Positions 55,986 to 64,000 of a stretch of DNA of 64,000 bases are shown one piece after another; positions within the stretch are counted from its first letter, which is position 1, and every line of letters begins with the position of its first letter. Under the pieces are notes generated by a model. That model worked only from the letters and a program-made list of their open reading frames with translations, was not told where the DNA came from and ran no database searches. The stretch covers positions 434,001-498,000 of the forward strand of contig NZ_JAUSUP010000001.1 in NCBI RefSeq assembly GCF_030814115.1. The letters run 5' to 3'. The translations under genes were made by a program, and so were the position numbers. This DNA comes from Alkalibacillus filiformis. GTDB lineage: Bacteria; Bacillota; Bacilli; Bacillales; Alkalibacillaceae.

Positions 55986-56597
55986 ATGTCACATTTAAAA
56001 GATAAGATTATTCAATCATCATTAGTTTTATTTTCCGAGAAAGGTTTTCACGGTGTATCAGTGAAAGATATTGTTGAATATTGTGGTACATCAAAAGGCG
56101 GCTTTTACCATTACTTTAACTCCAAAGACGAACTTCTTTATGTCATTCACGATTTATTTATTTCATATGTATTGAATGAAGCCAACCGTGCCAAGAAAAG
56201 ACATAAACGACCCATGTACCAACTCCATGAAATATTGCACTCATTCGTTCGTGTATTTGATTTGTACAACGAACACATCTCAGTTTTCTATCAAGAGAAT
56301 AAATATTTAAAAGCAGAATACGAAGATAAAATTAAATCAAAACGCGATCAATTTAAACAAATTGTCATCGAAGTCATCCAAGAAGGACAAAACGAAGGTG
56401 AAATTCGAAAAGAATTACCAACCATTATAACTGGTATGTCCATACTTGGCATGGTGAACTGGACATACAAATGGTATAAGCGAGATGGAGACTTATCGAT
56501 TGATGACATTGCAGAGGTTTACATAGACATCTTATTTAAAGGTGTTTTAACAGACCAAGCGATCCAAGAATATCACCAGTCAACTTTGCACAACTAA
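55986..56597 (+). CDS. TetR-family regulator of the acyl-CoA/leucine degradation operon
   Basis: 203 aa. N-terminal TetR helix-turn-helix (about 7-52: IIQSSLVLFSEKGFHGVSVKDIVEYCGTSKGGFYHYF), then a helical ligand domain similar in length to fatty-acid or acyl-CoA responsive repressors (FadR/YsiA group). The start at 55986 follows AAAGGTAGG; the frame to 55932 runs through the promoter. It lies directly before the operon and an 18-bp palindrome of TetR type stands between them. Repression relieved by an acyl-CoA is the expected mode (inference). Confidence 0.88.
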   Translation: MSHLKDKIIQSSLVLFSEKGFHGVSVKDIVEYCGTSKGGFYHYFNSKDELLYVIHDLFISYVLNEANRAKKRHKRPMYQLHEILHSFVRVFDLYNEHISVFYQENKYLKAEYEDKIKSKRDQFKQIVIEVIQEGQNEGEIRKELPTIITGMSILGMVNWTYKWYKRDGDLSIDDIAEVYIDILFKGVLTDQAIQEYHQSTLHN

Positions 56598-56615
56598 AAA
56601 GTTTATTTGTCACAC

Positions 56616-56636
56616 GCTTTTAGTAAAGCTTTTTTA
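56616..56636 (+). terminator. Weak terminator after the tetR gene
   Basis: Short hairpin GCTTT-TAGT-AAAGC followed by TTTTTTATTT. The stem has only 5 bp, so termination is probably partial. Confidence 0.5.
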
Positions 56637-56649
56637 TTTACTCCAGCAC

Positions 56650-56667
56650 AGACCAACCAGTCGGTCT
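56650..56667 (+). promoter_or_regulatory. Candidate TetR operator
   Basis: AGACCAACCAGTCGGTCT, an imperfect palindrome (14 of 18 positions symmetric) with GACC/GGTC arms as in many TetR operators. It lies 23 bases before the acyl-CoA dehydrogenase start and right after the regulator gene. Confidence 0.65.
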
Positions 56668-56690
56668 CAAAATAAAAGGGGGAGTTTTAA

Positions 56691-57833
56691 ATGAACTTCA
56701 CACTAAGTGAAGAACAAGAAATGACAAGAAAGATGGTTAGAGATTTTGCAGAAGAAAAAATCCAACCACGTGCAGTTGACATCGATGTAAAGGCAGAATT
56801 TCCAGAAGATATTTTTAAAGAGATGGGTGAACTTGGCCTTTTAGGTATTCCTTACCCAGAAGAATATGGAGGATCAGGGGGCGATACCGTTACTTACGCA
56901 CTTGCCGTTGAAGAAATCGGTCGCGTTTGTGGAAGTACTGGCTTAAGCTACGCCGCTTCAGTATCTCTAGGTTCATCACCGATCTACCAATTTGGTACTG
57001 AAGAGCAGAAGCAAAAGTTTCTAGTTCCATTAGCCCAAGGGAAAGCATTAGGCTCATTCGGATTAACCGAACCGAACGCAGGATCTGATGCAGGGGGTAC
57101 TAAAACGACAGCAAAGTCTGATGGGGATGACTTCATCATTAATGGTGAGAAATGCTTCATCACCAATGCATCTTATGCTAAACAAATCATTGTAACCGCT
57201 ATCACTGGTAAAGACGATCGTGGTAAAAATATTATTTCGGCTATTGTCGTACCAACTGATACAGAGGGTGTAACCATTACGGACAACTACGATAAGATGG
57301 GCGTTCGCGGTTCTAATACAGCAGAAATCGTACTAGAAGATGTAAGAGTACCGAAAGCTAACTTAATCGGTGATCCTGATACTGGGTTCAAGCAATTTTT
57401 ACAAACGTTAGATGGTGGTCGAATTTCAATTGGCGCATTAGGAGTTGGTATTGCTCAAGCATCACTTGATCGAGCCTTAGCTTATGCGAAAGAACGTAAG
57501 CAGTTTGGTCAGTCGATTTCTAACTTCCAAGCCATTCAATTTAAACTAGCTGACATGGCAATGGAAGTAGAACTGTCGCGTAACATCGTATTGAAGGCAG
57601 CTTGGTTAAAAGACCAAGGCAAAGTGTTTACAAAAGAAGCTGCTATGGCGAAATTATACGCTACAGAAACAGCCTTTCGTTCAGCCAACCAAGCAATTCA
57701 AATCCTTGGTGGTTATGGTTACATGCGCGAATATGAAGTGGAACGCTATTTACGCGATGCTAAATTACTTGAAATTGGAGAGGGGACTTCTGAGATTCAA
57801 AGGTTAGTTATTGCTAGACAATTAGGATGTTGA
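56691..57833 (+). CDS. Acyl-CoA dehydrogenase (YngJ-like; short or branched chain)
   Basis: FAD enzyme for the first oxidation of an acyl-CoA, 380 aa. FAD/substrate motifs FGLTEPNAGSDAGGTKTTA, KCFITNASYA, DKMGVRGSNTAEIVLEDVRVP, QFGQSISNFQAIQFKLADMA and QILGGYGYMREYEVERYLRDAK. The catalytic Glu is in EIGEGTSEIQR near the C-terminus, the place used by short- and medium-chain enzymes; isovaleryl-CoA dehydrogenases of the classical type have Ala/Gly there and the base elsewhere. By operon context isovaleryl-CoA would be the substrate, so the exact specificity remains open. The ribosome site is GGGGGAG. Confidence 0.93.
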   Translation: MNFTLSEEQEMTRKMVRDFAEEKIQPRAVDIDVKAEFPEDIFKEMGELGLLGIPYPEEYGGSGGDTVTYALAVEEIGRVCGSTGLSYAASVSLGSSPIYQFGTEEQKQKFLVPLAQGKALGSFGLTEPNAGSDAGGTKTTAKSDGDDFIINGEKCFITNASYAKQIIVTAITGKDDRGKNIISAIVVPTDTEGVTITDNYDKMGVRGSNTAEIVLEDVRVPKANLIGDPDTGFKQFLQTLDGGRISIGALGVGIAQASLDRALAYAKERKQFGQSISNFQAIQFKLADMAMEVELSRNIVLKAAWLKDQGKVFTKEAAMAKLYATETAFRSANQAIQILGGYGYMREYEVERYLRDAKLLEIGEGTSEIQRLVIARQLGC

Positions 57834-57855
57834 TTAATAGAGAGGGGACGTTTGT

Positions 57856-59496
57856 ATGCCATTAATGAATTTAACGGTCGGTCAGTTGTTAGATGAAAAG
57901 GCAAAGAAACACCCAGAGCATGAGGCAGCTGTGTATCCTGAGAAAGGAATTCGTTGGACTTATGAACAGTTTAATGAAAAAGTTAACGATGCAGCAAAAG
58001 GCTTGATGGCTTTAGATATTGAAAAAGGTGACCATGTTGCAATCTGGTCTGATAATAAGCCTGAGTGGTTAACTAGCCAGTTTGCTACTGGAAAAATGGG
58101 TGCAGTTTTAGTCACCGTTAACACAAGCTATCAAGCAGCAGAACTCGAATATCTATTAAAACAATCTGATTCTAGTACATTAATTTTAGCAGAATCTTAT
58201 AAAGGAACTTCTTACATCGATATTTTGAAAGAATTATGCCCTGAGCTTGAGCACTGTGAAAAAGGTGAGCTTCAATCTGAACGTTTACCTCATTTGAAAA
58301 ATATTATTGTCCTTAGCGATCAAGAGTATAGCGGTTGTTATTCGTGGAAAGACATAATCGAACTCGGTGCAAATAGAGTAACAGATCAACAACTAGAAGA
58401 ACGTTCTAATTCTTTAGACTGTCATGAAGTCATTAATATGCAATATACATCTGGTACAACAGGGTTCCCTAAAGGAGTTATGCTTTCACACCACAACATT
58501 GTTAATAACGGCAAACAAATTGCAGAATGTATGCAGTTTACTGAAAAAGACCGTTTATGTATTCCAGTACCATTCTTCCATTGTTTCGGATGTGTTTTAG
58601 GAACGATGGCTGCCGTATCTAAAGCTGCAACGATGGTCATTGTAGAACAGTTCGACCCTGAAAAAGTGTTAGAAGCCGTCTCTAAAGAAAAATGTACAGC
58701 ACTACATGGTGTGCCAACGATGTTCATAGCCGAATTAAATCACCCTAAGTTCGATCAATACGACTTCTCTCATTTAAGAACAGGGATTATGGCAGGTTCA
58801 AACTGTCCAATCGAAGTGATGAAAGATGTGATGGATAAAATGGGCGCATCTGAAATTACGATTACTTACGGGCAAACGGAATCGTCACCTGCGATCACAC
58901 AAACGAAAACGGATGATCCAATTGATCGTCGTGTCAGCACAGTAGGAAAACGTCATCCAAATGTCGAAATAAAAGTAGTCGACCCATCAACGAATGAAGA
59001 AGTTGCTCCGAACGAACCTGGTGAGCTTTGTACAAGAGGTTACCATGTGATGAAAGGTTACTACAACAATGAAGAAGAAACGAAAAACGCAATTGATGAA
59101 GACGGTTGGTTACACACAGGAGACATAGCCATTGTTGATGATGACGGCTATGTACAAATCACTGGAAGAATTAAAGATATGGTCATTCGTGGTGGTGAAA
59201 ACATTTATCCACGAGAAATTGAAGAATATTTATACCAACATCCTGACATTTTAGATGTTCAAGTCGTTGGTGTACCTGATGCAAAATACGGTGAAGAACT
59301 AATGGCATGGGTCATTGCTAAAGAAGAATCTAACTTAACAGAAGAAGACTTAAGAGAATTTTGTAAAGGTAACATAGCCTTTCACAAAATACCAAAATAC
59401 ATTCAGTTTACAAAAGAGTACCCAATGACTGCTAGTGGCAAAGTACAAAAGTATAAACTGCGCCAAGAAGCAGAACAATTACTAGCAAAACATTAA
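57856..59496 (+). CDS. Acyl-CoA synthetase (AMP-forming, YngI-like)
   Basis: Activates a carboxylic acid to its CoA ester via an acyl-adenylate. 546 aa. ANL motifs: MQYTSGTTGFPKGVMLSH (P-loop), ITYGQTESSPAI, GWLHTGDIAIVDDDGYVQITGR, DMVIRGGENIYPREIE, and the C-terminal catalytic Lys in PMTASGKVQKYKLR. Lies 22 bases after the dehydrogenase in the same operon. It may feed free short or branched acids into the pathway. Confidence 0.92.
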   Translation: MPLMNLTVGQLLDEKAKKHPEHEAAVYPEKGIRWTYEQFNEKVNDAAKGLMALDIEKGDHVAIWSDNKPEWLTSQFATGKMGAVLVTVNTSYQAAELEYLLKQSDSSTLILAESYKGTSYIDILKELCPELEHCEKGELQSERLPHLKNIIVLSDQEYSGCYSWKDIIELGANRVTDQQLEERSNSLDCHEVINMQYTSGTTGFPKGVMLSHHNIVNNGKQIAECMQFTEKDRLCIPVPFFHCFGCVLGTMAAVSKAATMVIVEQFDPEKVLEAVSKEKCTALHGVPTMFIAELNHPKFDQYDFSHLRTGIMAGSNCPIEVMKDVMDKMGASEITITYGQTESSPAITQTKTDDPIDRRVSTVGKRHPNVEIKVVDPSTNEEVAPNEPGELCTRGYHVMKGYYNNEEETKNAIDEDGWLHTGDIAIVDDDGYVQITGRIKDMVIRGGENIYPREIEEYLYQHPDILDVQVVGVPDAKYGEELMAWVIAKEESNLTEEDLREFCKGNIAFHKIPKYIQFTKEYPMTASGKVQKYKLRQEAEQLLAKH

Positions 59497-59512
59497 AGGT
59501 AAAGGTGATAAC

Positions 59513-59818
59513 ATGCAACAGAACGAACAACTACCAGAAACTTATCAAATCGAAAGTCTTATTACAGATCATGAACAAGTAGTCGATGCAAAAGTGATTA
59601 CAATACCTCATCCAGAAAAAGGGGAATTAATTGTAGCTTGGCTAATTGCTAATGACAGCACATTAACTGAAGAAGTTGTCATTCAGTATTGCGATAGCTC
59701 TAATAATATTAGTACACCTAATTACATTTTGTTTACTGATGAATTCCCAACAACACCTAGTGGGAAGATCCAAAAAATAAGGTTAAAAGAAAAAGCACTA
59801 GAATTAATAAATGAATAA
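59513..59818 (+). CDS. Free-standing C-terminal domain of an acyl-CoA synthetase
   Basis: 101 aa. It covers only the small C-terminal domain of the ANL superfamily (AMP-binding_C): ESLITDHEQVVDAKVITIPHPEKGELIVAWLIAND, then FPTTPSGKIQKIRLKEKAL with the catalytic-loop Lys. It lacks all N-terminal adenylation motifs. A full-length synthetase is encoded just upstream with its own C-domain, so this is not simply its missing part. The start ATG follows AAAGGTGATA. It sits 16 bases after the synthetase stop and 14 before the biotin carboxylase start, so it is translated within the operon. Its role is unknown. Confidence 0.85.
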   Translation: MQQNEQLPETYQIESLITDHEQVVDAKVITIPHPEKGELIVAWLIANDSTLTEEVVIQYCDSSNNISTPNYILFTDEFPTTPSGKIQKIRLKEKALELINE

Positions 59819-59832
59819 GTGAGGTGCTTCAA

Positions 59833-61176
59833 ATGTTTAACAAAGTCTTAATAGCTAACCGAGGGGAGATTGCTTCAAGAGTTATTCGTACGTGCCAAAA
59901 CCTTGGCGTTAAAACGGTTGCTGTTTACTCTGAAGCAGATGCGGAAGCCCCTTTTGTATCTGAAGCAGATGAGAGTTATTTGATTGGTGGACCTAAAGTT
60001 AATGAAAGCTATTTAAACATTGATGCGATTGTTAATGTCGCTAAAGAAACTAATTCAGAAGCGGTTCACCCAGGTTACGGATTACTAAGTGAAAATACAG
60101 ACTTCGCTAAAAGACTTGAAGACGAAAACATTGTATTTATTGGTCCTGATTCGAATGCGATCAACCAAATGGGGAGTAAATTAACAGCACGTCAAACGAT
60201 GGAAGAAGCTGGCGTCCCTATTATCCCGGGGACCAATGATCCAGTTGAATCAGTCGAAGACGCTAAACAAATCGCAAGCGATATTGGTTATCCCGTAATG
60301 GTTAAAGCTTCCCATGGCGGTGGTGGAATTGGTATGGAGATAGTTCAAAATGATACTGAACTTGAGAAAGCTTTTGAAAGTAATGCGCGTCGTGCTGAAC
60401 AATTTTTCGGAAATGGCACGATGTTTGTTGAAAAAGTAATTGAAGATGCGCATCACATTGAAATTCAAGTACTAGCCGATCACTATGGTCAAACAGTGCA
60501 CCTTTTCGATCGTGAATGTTCAATTCAAAGAAGGCATCAAAAGATTATTGAAGAGGCACCTTCACCATTAATTTCTGAAGAGACTCGTCAAAAGATGGGT
60601 GAAGCGGGTGTGAAGGCTGCTAAAGCCATTAACTATAAAAACGCTGGGACGATCGAATTTTTAGTTGATGAAGAGCAAAATTTTTACTTTCTAGAAATGA
60701 ACACACGCCTTCAAGTCGAACACCCTGTTACAGAACAAATTACAGGAATTGATCTTGTGGAAGAACAACTAAAAATTGCGTACGGAGAAAAACTATCATT
60801 CTCTCAAGAAGATTTACAGATTAACGGGCATGCAATTGAAGCTAGAATTTATGCTGAAGACCCGAAAACATTTTTCCCATCACCTGGTCAAATAACAGCG
60901 TTTAATCCACCAGTTGGAACTAACATTCGACATGATATAGGTGTTAACAGCCAATATAAAGTGACACCTTATTATGACCCGATGATCGCTAAATTAATCG
61001 CATTTGGGGATTCACGTGCTGAAACGATTGAGCACTTAAGAGAAGCATTAGTTGATTATGAAGTAGAGGGTATTAAAACTAATATCCCGTTCTTAATAGA
61101 TGTAACCCAATCACCTGCATTCCAAAAAGGTGATACGCGAACATCGTTTATCCAAGAATTTATGATTAAACAATAG
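59833..61176 (+). CDS. Biotin carboxylase subunit of an acyl-CoA carboxylase (YngHA-like)
   Basis: ATP-grasp enzyme that carboxylates the biotin carrier. 447 aa from ATG at 59833 (MFNKVLIANRGEIASRVIRT), chosen because GAGGTG lies 6 bases upstream. Motifs KASHGGGGIGM, FDRECSIQRRHQKIIEEAPSP and FLEMNTRLQVEHPVTE. In the Liu/Yng operons this subunit works with a small biotin carrier and a carboxyltransferase to carboxylate methylcrotonyl-CoA; all three are here. Confidence 0.94.
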   Translation: MFNKVLIANRGEIASRVIRTCQNLGVKTVAVYSEADAEAPFVSEADESYLIGGPKVNESYLNIDAIVNVAKETNSEAVHPGYGLLSENTDFAKRLEDENIVFIGPDSNAINQMGSKLTARQTMEEAGVPIIPGTNDPVESVEDAKQIASDIGYPVMVKASHGGGGIGMEIVQNDTELEKAFESNARRAEQFFGNGTMFVEKVIEDAHHIEIQVLADHYGQTVHLFDRECSIQRRHQKIIEEAPSPLISEETRQKMGEAGVKAAKAINYKNAGTIEFLVDEEQNFYFLEMNTRLQVEHPVTEQITGIDLVEEQLKIAYGEKLSFSQEDLQINGHAIEARIYAEDPKTFFPSPGQITAFNPPVGTNIRHDIGVNSQYKVTPYYDPMIAKLIAFGDSRAETIEHLREALVDYEVEGIKTNIPFLIDVTQSPAFQKGDTRTSFIQEFMIKQ

Positions 61177-61188
61177 GAGGAAGTTAAA

Positions 61189-61401
61189 ATGACAGAAGTT
61201 AAAGCAAACATGGCAGGAAACGTATGGAAAGTATTAGTGAGCGAAGGTGACACAGTGGACTCAAGTCAAGATGTTGTCATTTTAGAATCGATGAAAATGG
61301 AGATTCCAATTGCTGCTGAAGTAAGTGGTACTGTTAAGGAATTAAAAGTTAAAGAAGAAGATTTCGTTAACGAAGGCGACGTTATTGCCGTTATTGAATA
61401 A
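61189..61401 (+). CDS. Biotin carboxyl carrier protein (YngHB-like)
   Basis: 70 aa, a bare biotinyl domain: the biotin-accepting Lys is in LESMKMEIPI, with flanking glycine turns. It carries the carboxyl group between the biotin carboxylase (12 bases upstream) and the carboxyltransferase at the end of the operon. AGGAGGAAG precedes the ATG. The very short length is typical of the YngHB/BLAP group. Confidence 0.95.
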   Translation: MTEVKANMAGNVWKVLVSEGDTVDSSQDVVILESMKMEIPIAAEVSGTVKELKVKEEDFVNEGDVIAVIE

Positions 61402-61431
61402 ACAGTATGACTATAAAGGAGTACTGACTAT

Positions 61432-62331
61432 ATGAATCTACCAAAACAGGTACAAATTAAAGAAGTTGGTCCTAGAGACGGGTTGCAAAATGAAAAGAAA
61501 GAAATCGCAACTGAAGATAAAATCGAATGGATTAACCAAATGTCAGAAAGTGGACTTTCATATATCGAGATCACCTCATTTGTTCATCCGAAATGGATTC
61601 CTCAATTAAAAGATGCTGTTGAGGTAGCAAAATCGATTGAACGAAAAGATGGGGTCACTTATGCTGCTTTAGTACCGAATATGAAAGGTTTAGAGCGTGC
61701 GATTGAAGCTGATGTTGATGAAGTATCCATTTTCATGTCTGCAAGTGAATCGCACAATAAAAACAATATTAACAAATCAATTTCTGAAACATATCCCGTA
61801 CTAAAAGAAGTTGTCGATGAGGCTAAAAAGGCAGGTAAATCTGTACGTGGTTACGTTTCTACCGTATTCGGTTGCCCTTATGAAGGTAATGTCGATGAAC
61901 ACCAAGTAATTGATATTTGTGACAATCTATTTAATATGGGGATCGATGAGCTATCGATTGGCGATACGATCGGTGTAGCCAATCCTGTTCAAGTCGAACA
62001 CGTATTAAGCGAATTCGAGAAACATTTTTCAAAAGATCAACTCGCATTACATTTCCACGATACGCGTGGTATGGCTTTAGCTAATACTGTTGTAGCACTT
62101 CAGCTAGGCTATCATATTTTTGATAGTGCATTAGGTGGTTTAGGAGGCTGCCCATATGCAAAAGGGGCTTCTGGGAATGTTGCAACAGATGACTTAGCTC
62201 ATATGCTTCAGCAAATGGGGCTTGAACAATCAATTGACCTTAATAAACTTCAAGAAGCGGCTCAATTTATAGAATCAAAACTAGACCAACCTTTAACGAG
62301 TAAACAAATGGGTATTTCAAGAAGGTTGTAA
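61432..62331 (+). CDS. Hydroxymethylglutaryl-CoA lyase (YngG-like)
   Basis: Last step of leucine degradation: splits HMG-CoA to acetyl-CoA and acetoacetate. 299 aa, TIM-barrel. Substrate and metal residues in KEVGPRDGLQNEKK, SFVHPKWIPQL and LHFHDTRGMALAN; the active-site Cys loop GGLGGCPYAKGASGNVATDD is complete. The ribosome site is AAAGGAG. Confidence 0.95.
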   Translation: MNLPKQVQIKEVGPRDGLQNEKKEIATEDKIEWINQMSESGLSYIEITSFVHPKWIPQLKDAVEVAKSIERKDGVTYAALVPNMKGLERAIEADVDEVSIFMSASESHNKNNINKSISETYPVLKEVVDEAKKAGKSVRGYVSTVFGCPYEGNVDEHQVIDICDNLFNMGIDELSIGDTIGVANPVQVEHVLSEFEKHFSKDQLALHFHDTRGMALANTVVALQLGYHIFDSALGGLGGCPYAKGASGNVATDDLAHMLQQMGLEQSIDLNKLQEAAQFIESKLDQPLTSKQMGISRRL

Positions 62332-62346
62332 GAAGGACGTGATGTT

Positions 62347-63126
62347 TTGAGCACTGTACAGTTTGAGATGATTGATGATTATATTGGGAAGTTAACGTTA
62401 AATAGGCCTGAAGCGGCTAACGCTTTTTCTAAACAGTTAATGGAAGACTTTAACGAACAATTGGATATCATTGAACAACACGAATCATTAAGAGTATTAA
62501 TTATTACAGCAGAAGGTGAAAAAGCCTTTTGTGCAGGTGCAGACTTAAAAGAAAGACGCACAATGACACAAGATCAAGTCGTTGAAACAGTCGGGCAGAT
62601 TGGTTCACTAGTCACACGTGTAGCAAACTTAAAAGTTCCAACGATTGCAGCTATTAACGGTGCTACATTCGGAGGTGGCTTAGAGCTAACATTAGGTTGT
62701 GACATCCGCATTGCGAGTAAAAATGCAAAGATGGGACTAACTGAAACGTCTTTAGCGATTATCCCTGGTGCAGGCGGTACACAACGTTTAGCACGCTTAA
62801 TCGGTTTAGCAAAAGCAAAATATTATATTTTAACTGCTAAGCGCTTTGATAGTTATGAAGGAGAAAAAATCGGATTAATTGAAAAAGTCGTTGATCTTTC
62901 TGAACTACAAGACGAAGCTTCAGAGATTGCTAATCAAATAGCGTCAAATGGACCTGTTGGGGTTCAAATGGCTAAACAAGCGATTGATGAAGGTTTAGAC
63001 CATGATATTGACACTGGATTGAAATTAGAAAGAGAAAAATACTTAAATACGATTCCAACTAAAGATCGCTTAGAAGCGTTAGAAGCGTTTAAAGAGAAGC
63101 GAAAACCGATCTTTACTGGTAAGTAG
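62347..63126 (+). CDS. Enoyl-CoA hydratase, likely methylglutaconyl-CoA hydratase (YngF-like)
   Basis: Crotonase-fold enzyme of 259 aa. Oxyanion-hole and active-site stretches FCAGADLKERR, AAINGATFGGGLEL and LTETSLAIIPGAGGTQRLARLIG, close in pattern to AUH/methylglutaconyl-CoA hydratase. The start is TTG with GAAGGACGTG upstream. In the leucine pathway it acts between the carboxylase and HMG-CoA lyase. Confidence 0.92.
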   Translation: MSTVQFEMIDDYIGKLTLNRPEAANAFSKQLMEDFNEQLDIIEQHESLRVLIITAEGEKAFCAGADLKERRTMTQDQVVETVGQIGSLVTRVANLKVPTIAAINGATFGGGLELTLGCDIRIASKNAKMGLTETSLAIIPGAGGTQRLARLIGLAKAKYYILTAKRFDSYEGEKIGLIEKVVDLSELQDEASEIANQIASNGPVGVQMAKQAIDEGLDHDIDTGLKLEREKYLNTIPTKDRLEALEAFKEKRKPIFTGK

Positions 63127-63142
63127 AAAGGATGACCTTAAC

Positions 63143-64000
63143 ATGGCATTTGAAGAACAACACCAAGCGATTCGCGACCGAATAGAAAAGGGTGGTGCAG
63201 AAAAGTATCACGAAAAGAATTCAGAAAAAGGTAAGATGTTCGTCCGAGACCGTTTAAAGATGCTGTTAGATGAAGATTTAAACGTAGAAGATGCATTTTT
63301 CGCAAACTGTGTCGATGAATCGTTACCTGCAGACGGTGTCGTTACAGGATTAGGGAAAATTAACGGCGAGACCGTAGCGATTATGGCGAATGATTCCACT
63401 GTAAAGGCCGGCTCTTGGGGCGCACTTACGGTTGAAAAAATCATTCGCATCCAAGAAACGGCAATGAAACTAGAAGTTCCAATGCTGTACTTAGTTGACT
63501 CAGCTGGTGCACGTATTACGGATCAAATTGACATGTTCCCAAACCGTCGTGGAGCAGGGCGCATTTTCTATAATCAAGTGAAAATGTCAGGCCGTGTGCC
63601 ACAAGTTTGTTTATTATTTGGTCCATCTGCAGCTGGTGGTGCATACATACCAGCCTTTTGTGACATCGTGGTGATGGTTGATGGTAATGCGTCGATGTAC
63701 TTAGGCTCTCCACGAATGGCTGAGAAAGTAATCGGAGAAAAAGTGTCACTTGAAGAAATGGGCGGTGCGCAAATGCACTGTTCAGTATCAGGTGTTGGGG
63801 ATGTTTTAGTTAAAAGTGAACAAGAAGCTATTAAATATGCTCAAAAATATTTAACATACTTCCCGCAAAACTTTAGAACACAACCACCTGAAAAAGAAAC
63901 GATTGACCCAAGTCAATTTGATAAAACGATCAGTGACTTAATTCCCGAAAATCAAAATGCTCCATTCGATATGTATGAGTTAATCAATCGTTTGATTGAT
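63143..64000 (+). CDS. Acyl-CoA carboxylase carboxyltransferase subunit (YngE-like), cut by the window end
   Basis: Open from ATG at 63143 (MAFEEQHQAIRDRIEKGGAE, GAAAGGATG upstream) to the last base, 286 codons of an expected 510 or so. Carboxyltransferase motifs: GKMFVRDRLKMLLDED, SAGARITDQIDMFPNRRGAGRIFYNQVKMSG, FGPSAAGGAYIPAFCDIVVMV and GSPRMAEKVIGEKVSLEEMGGAQMHC. The pattern fits methylcrotonyl/propionyl-CoA carboxylase beta subunits. It completes the carboxylase with the biotin carboxylase and carrier encoded upstream. Confidence 0.92.
   Translation, partial: MAFEEQHQAIRDRIEKGGAEKYHEKNSEKGKMFVRDRLKMLLDEDLNVEDAFFANCVDESLPADGVVTGLGKINGETVAIMANDSTVKAGSWGALTVEKIIRIQETAMKLEVPMLYLVDSAGARITDQIDMFPNRRGAGRIFYNQVKMSGRVPQVCLLFGPSAAGGAYIPAFCDIVVMVDGNASMYLGSPRMAEKVIGEKVSLEEMGGAQMHCSVSGVGDVLVKSEQEAIKYAQKYLTYFPQNFRTQPPEKETIDPSQFDKTISDLIPENQNAPFDMYELINRLID

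Overview
This window is chromosomal DNA of a low-GC, endospore-forming member of the Bacillaceae. The gene order is close to that of Bacillus subtilis over two long blocks: ymfK-rodZ(ymfM)-pgsA-cinA-recA-rny-ymdB-spoVS-miaB-ymcA-cotE-mutS-mutL-miaA-hfq-hflX-ynbB-glnR-glnA, then lexA-ynzC-tkt-sirA-yneF-ccdA-ccdC-yneK, citB(acn)-yneN-tlp-yneP-yneQ-plsY-yneT-parE-parC. Spore genes (spoVS, cotE, sirA, tlp) show that it sporulates. The genus cannot be fixed from the sequence; the acidic RodZ linker and the repeat types would fit a halophilic or alkaliphilic relative, which is inference only.

Layout. 1-22 kb: conserved housekeeping genes (cell shape, phospholipid, recombination, RNase Y, tRNA modification, mismatch repair, Hfq, nitrogen control). 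A 0.6-kb inverted-repeat-bounded element sits between rny and ymdB. 22.2-25.3 kb: an accessory island between glnA and the SOS genes. It holds a small cassette of unrecognised genes (190-aa helical protein, 302-aa protein, 142-aa four-helix membrane protein) with duplicated promoter and terminator modules, a 322-bp MITE inserted into the last terminator, and a decayed phage HNH gene. 25.3-28 kb: an SOS-controlled YolD-UvrX mutasome operon facing lexA. 28-33.6 kb: the tkt-sirA-yneF-ccdA block with an orphan MnhB subunit inserted between ccdA and ccdC.

33.6-40.3 kb is the most distinctive part. It is a complete selenocysteine locus: tRNA-Sec (selC), a PAS histidine kinase overlapping the front of selB, then selB, selD and selA. 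Two selenoprotein genes with in-frame TGA lie in it: SelD itself, and a 77-aa SelW-like protein that ordinary ORF calling misses. Both have a hairpin right after the UGA.

40.4-55.9 kb: aconitase, KatE-type catalase, an Lgt-like membrane protein coupled to a TlpA-like thioredoxin, small spore and basic proteins, thioesterase, YidD, FolE2, PlsY, and topoisomerase IV. Two broken small genes lie here: a frameshifted secreted protein, and yneT with an in-frame TAA. 55.9-64 kb: a TetR-controlled acyl-CoA/leucine degradation operon (dehydrogenase, acyl-CoA synthetase, free-standing AMP-binding C-domain, biotin carboxylase, biotin carrier, HMG-CoA lyase, enoyl-CoA hydratase, carboxyltransferase cut by the window end).

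Intergenic GC-rich repeats related to each other occur at about 6.2-6.6, 25.25, 37.14-37.28 and 48.1-48.6 kb.
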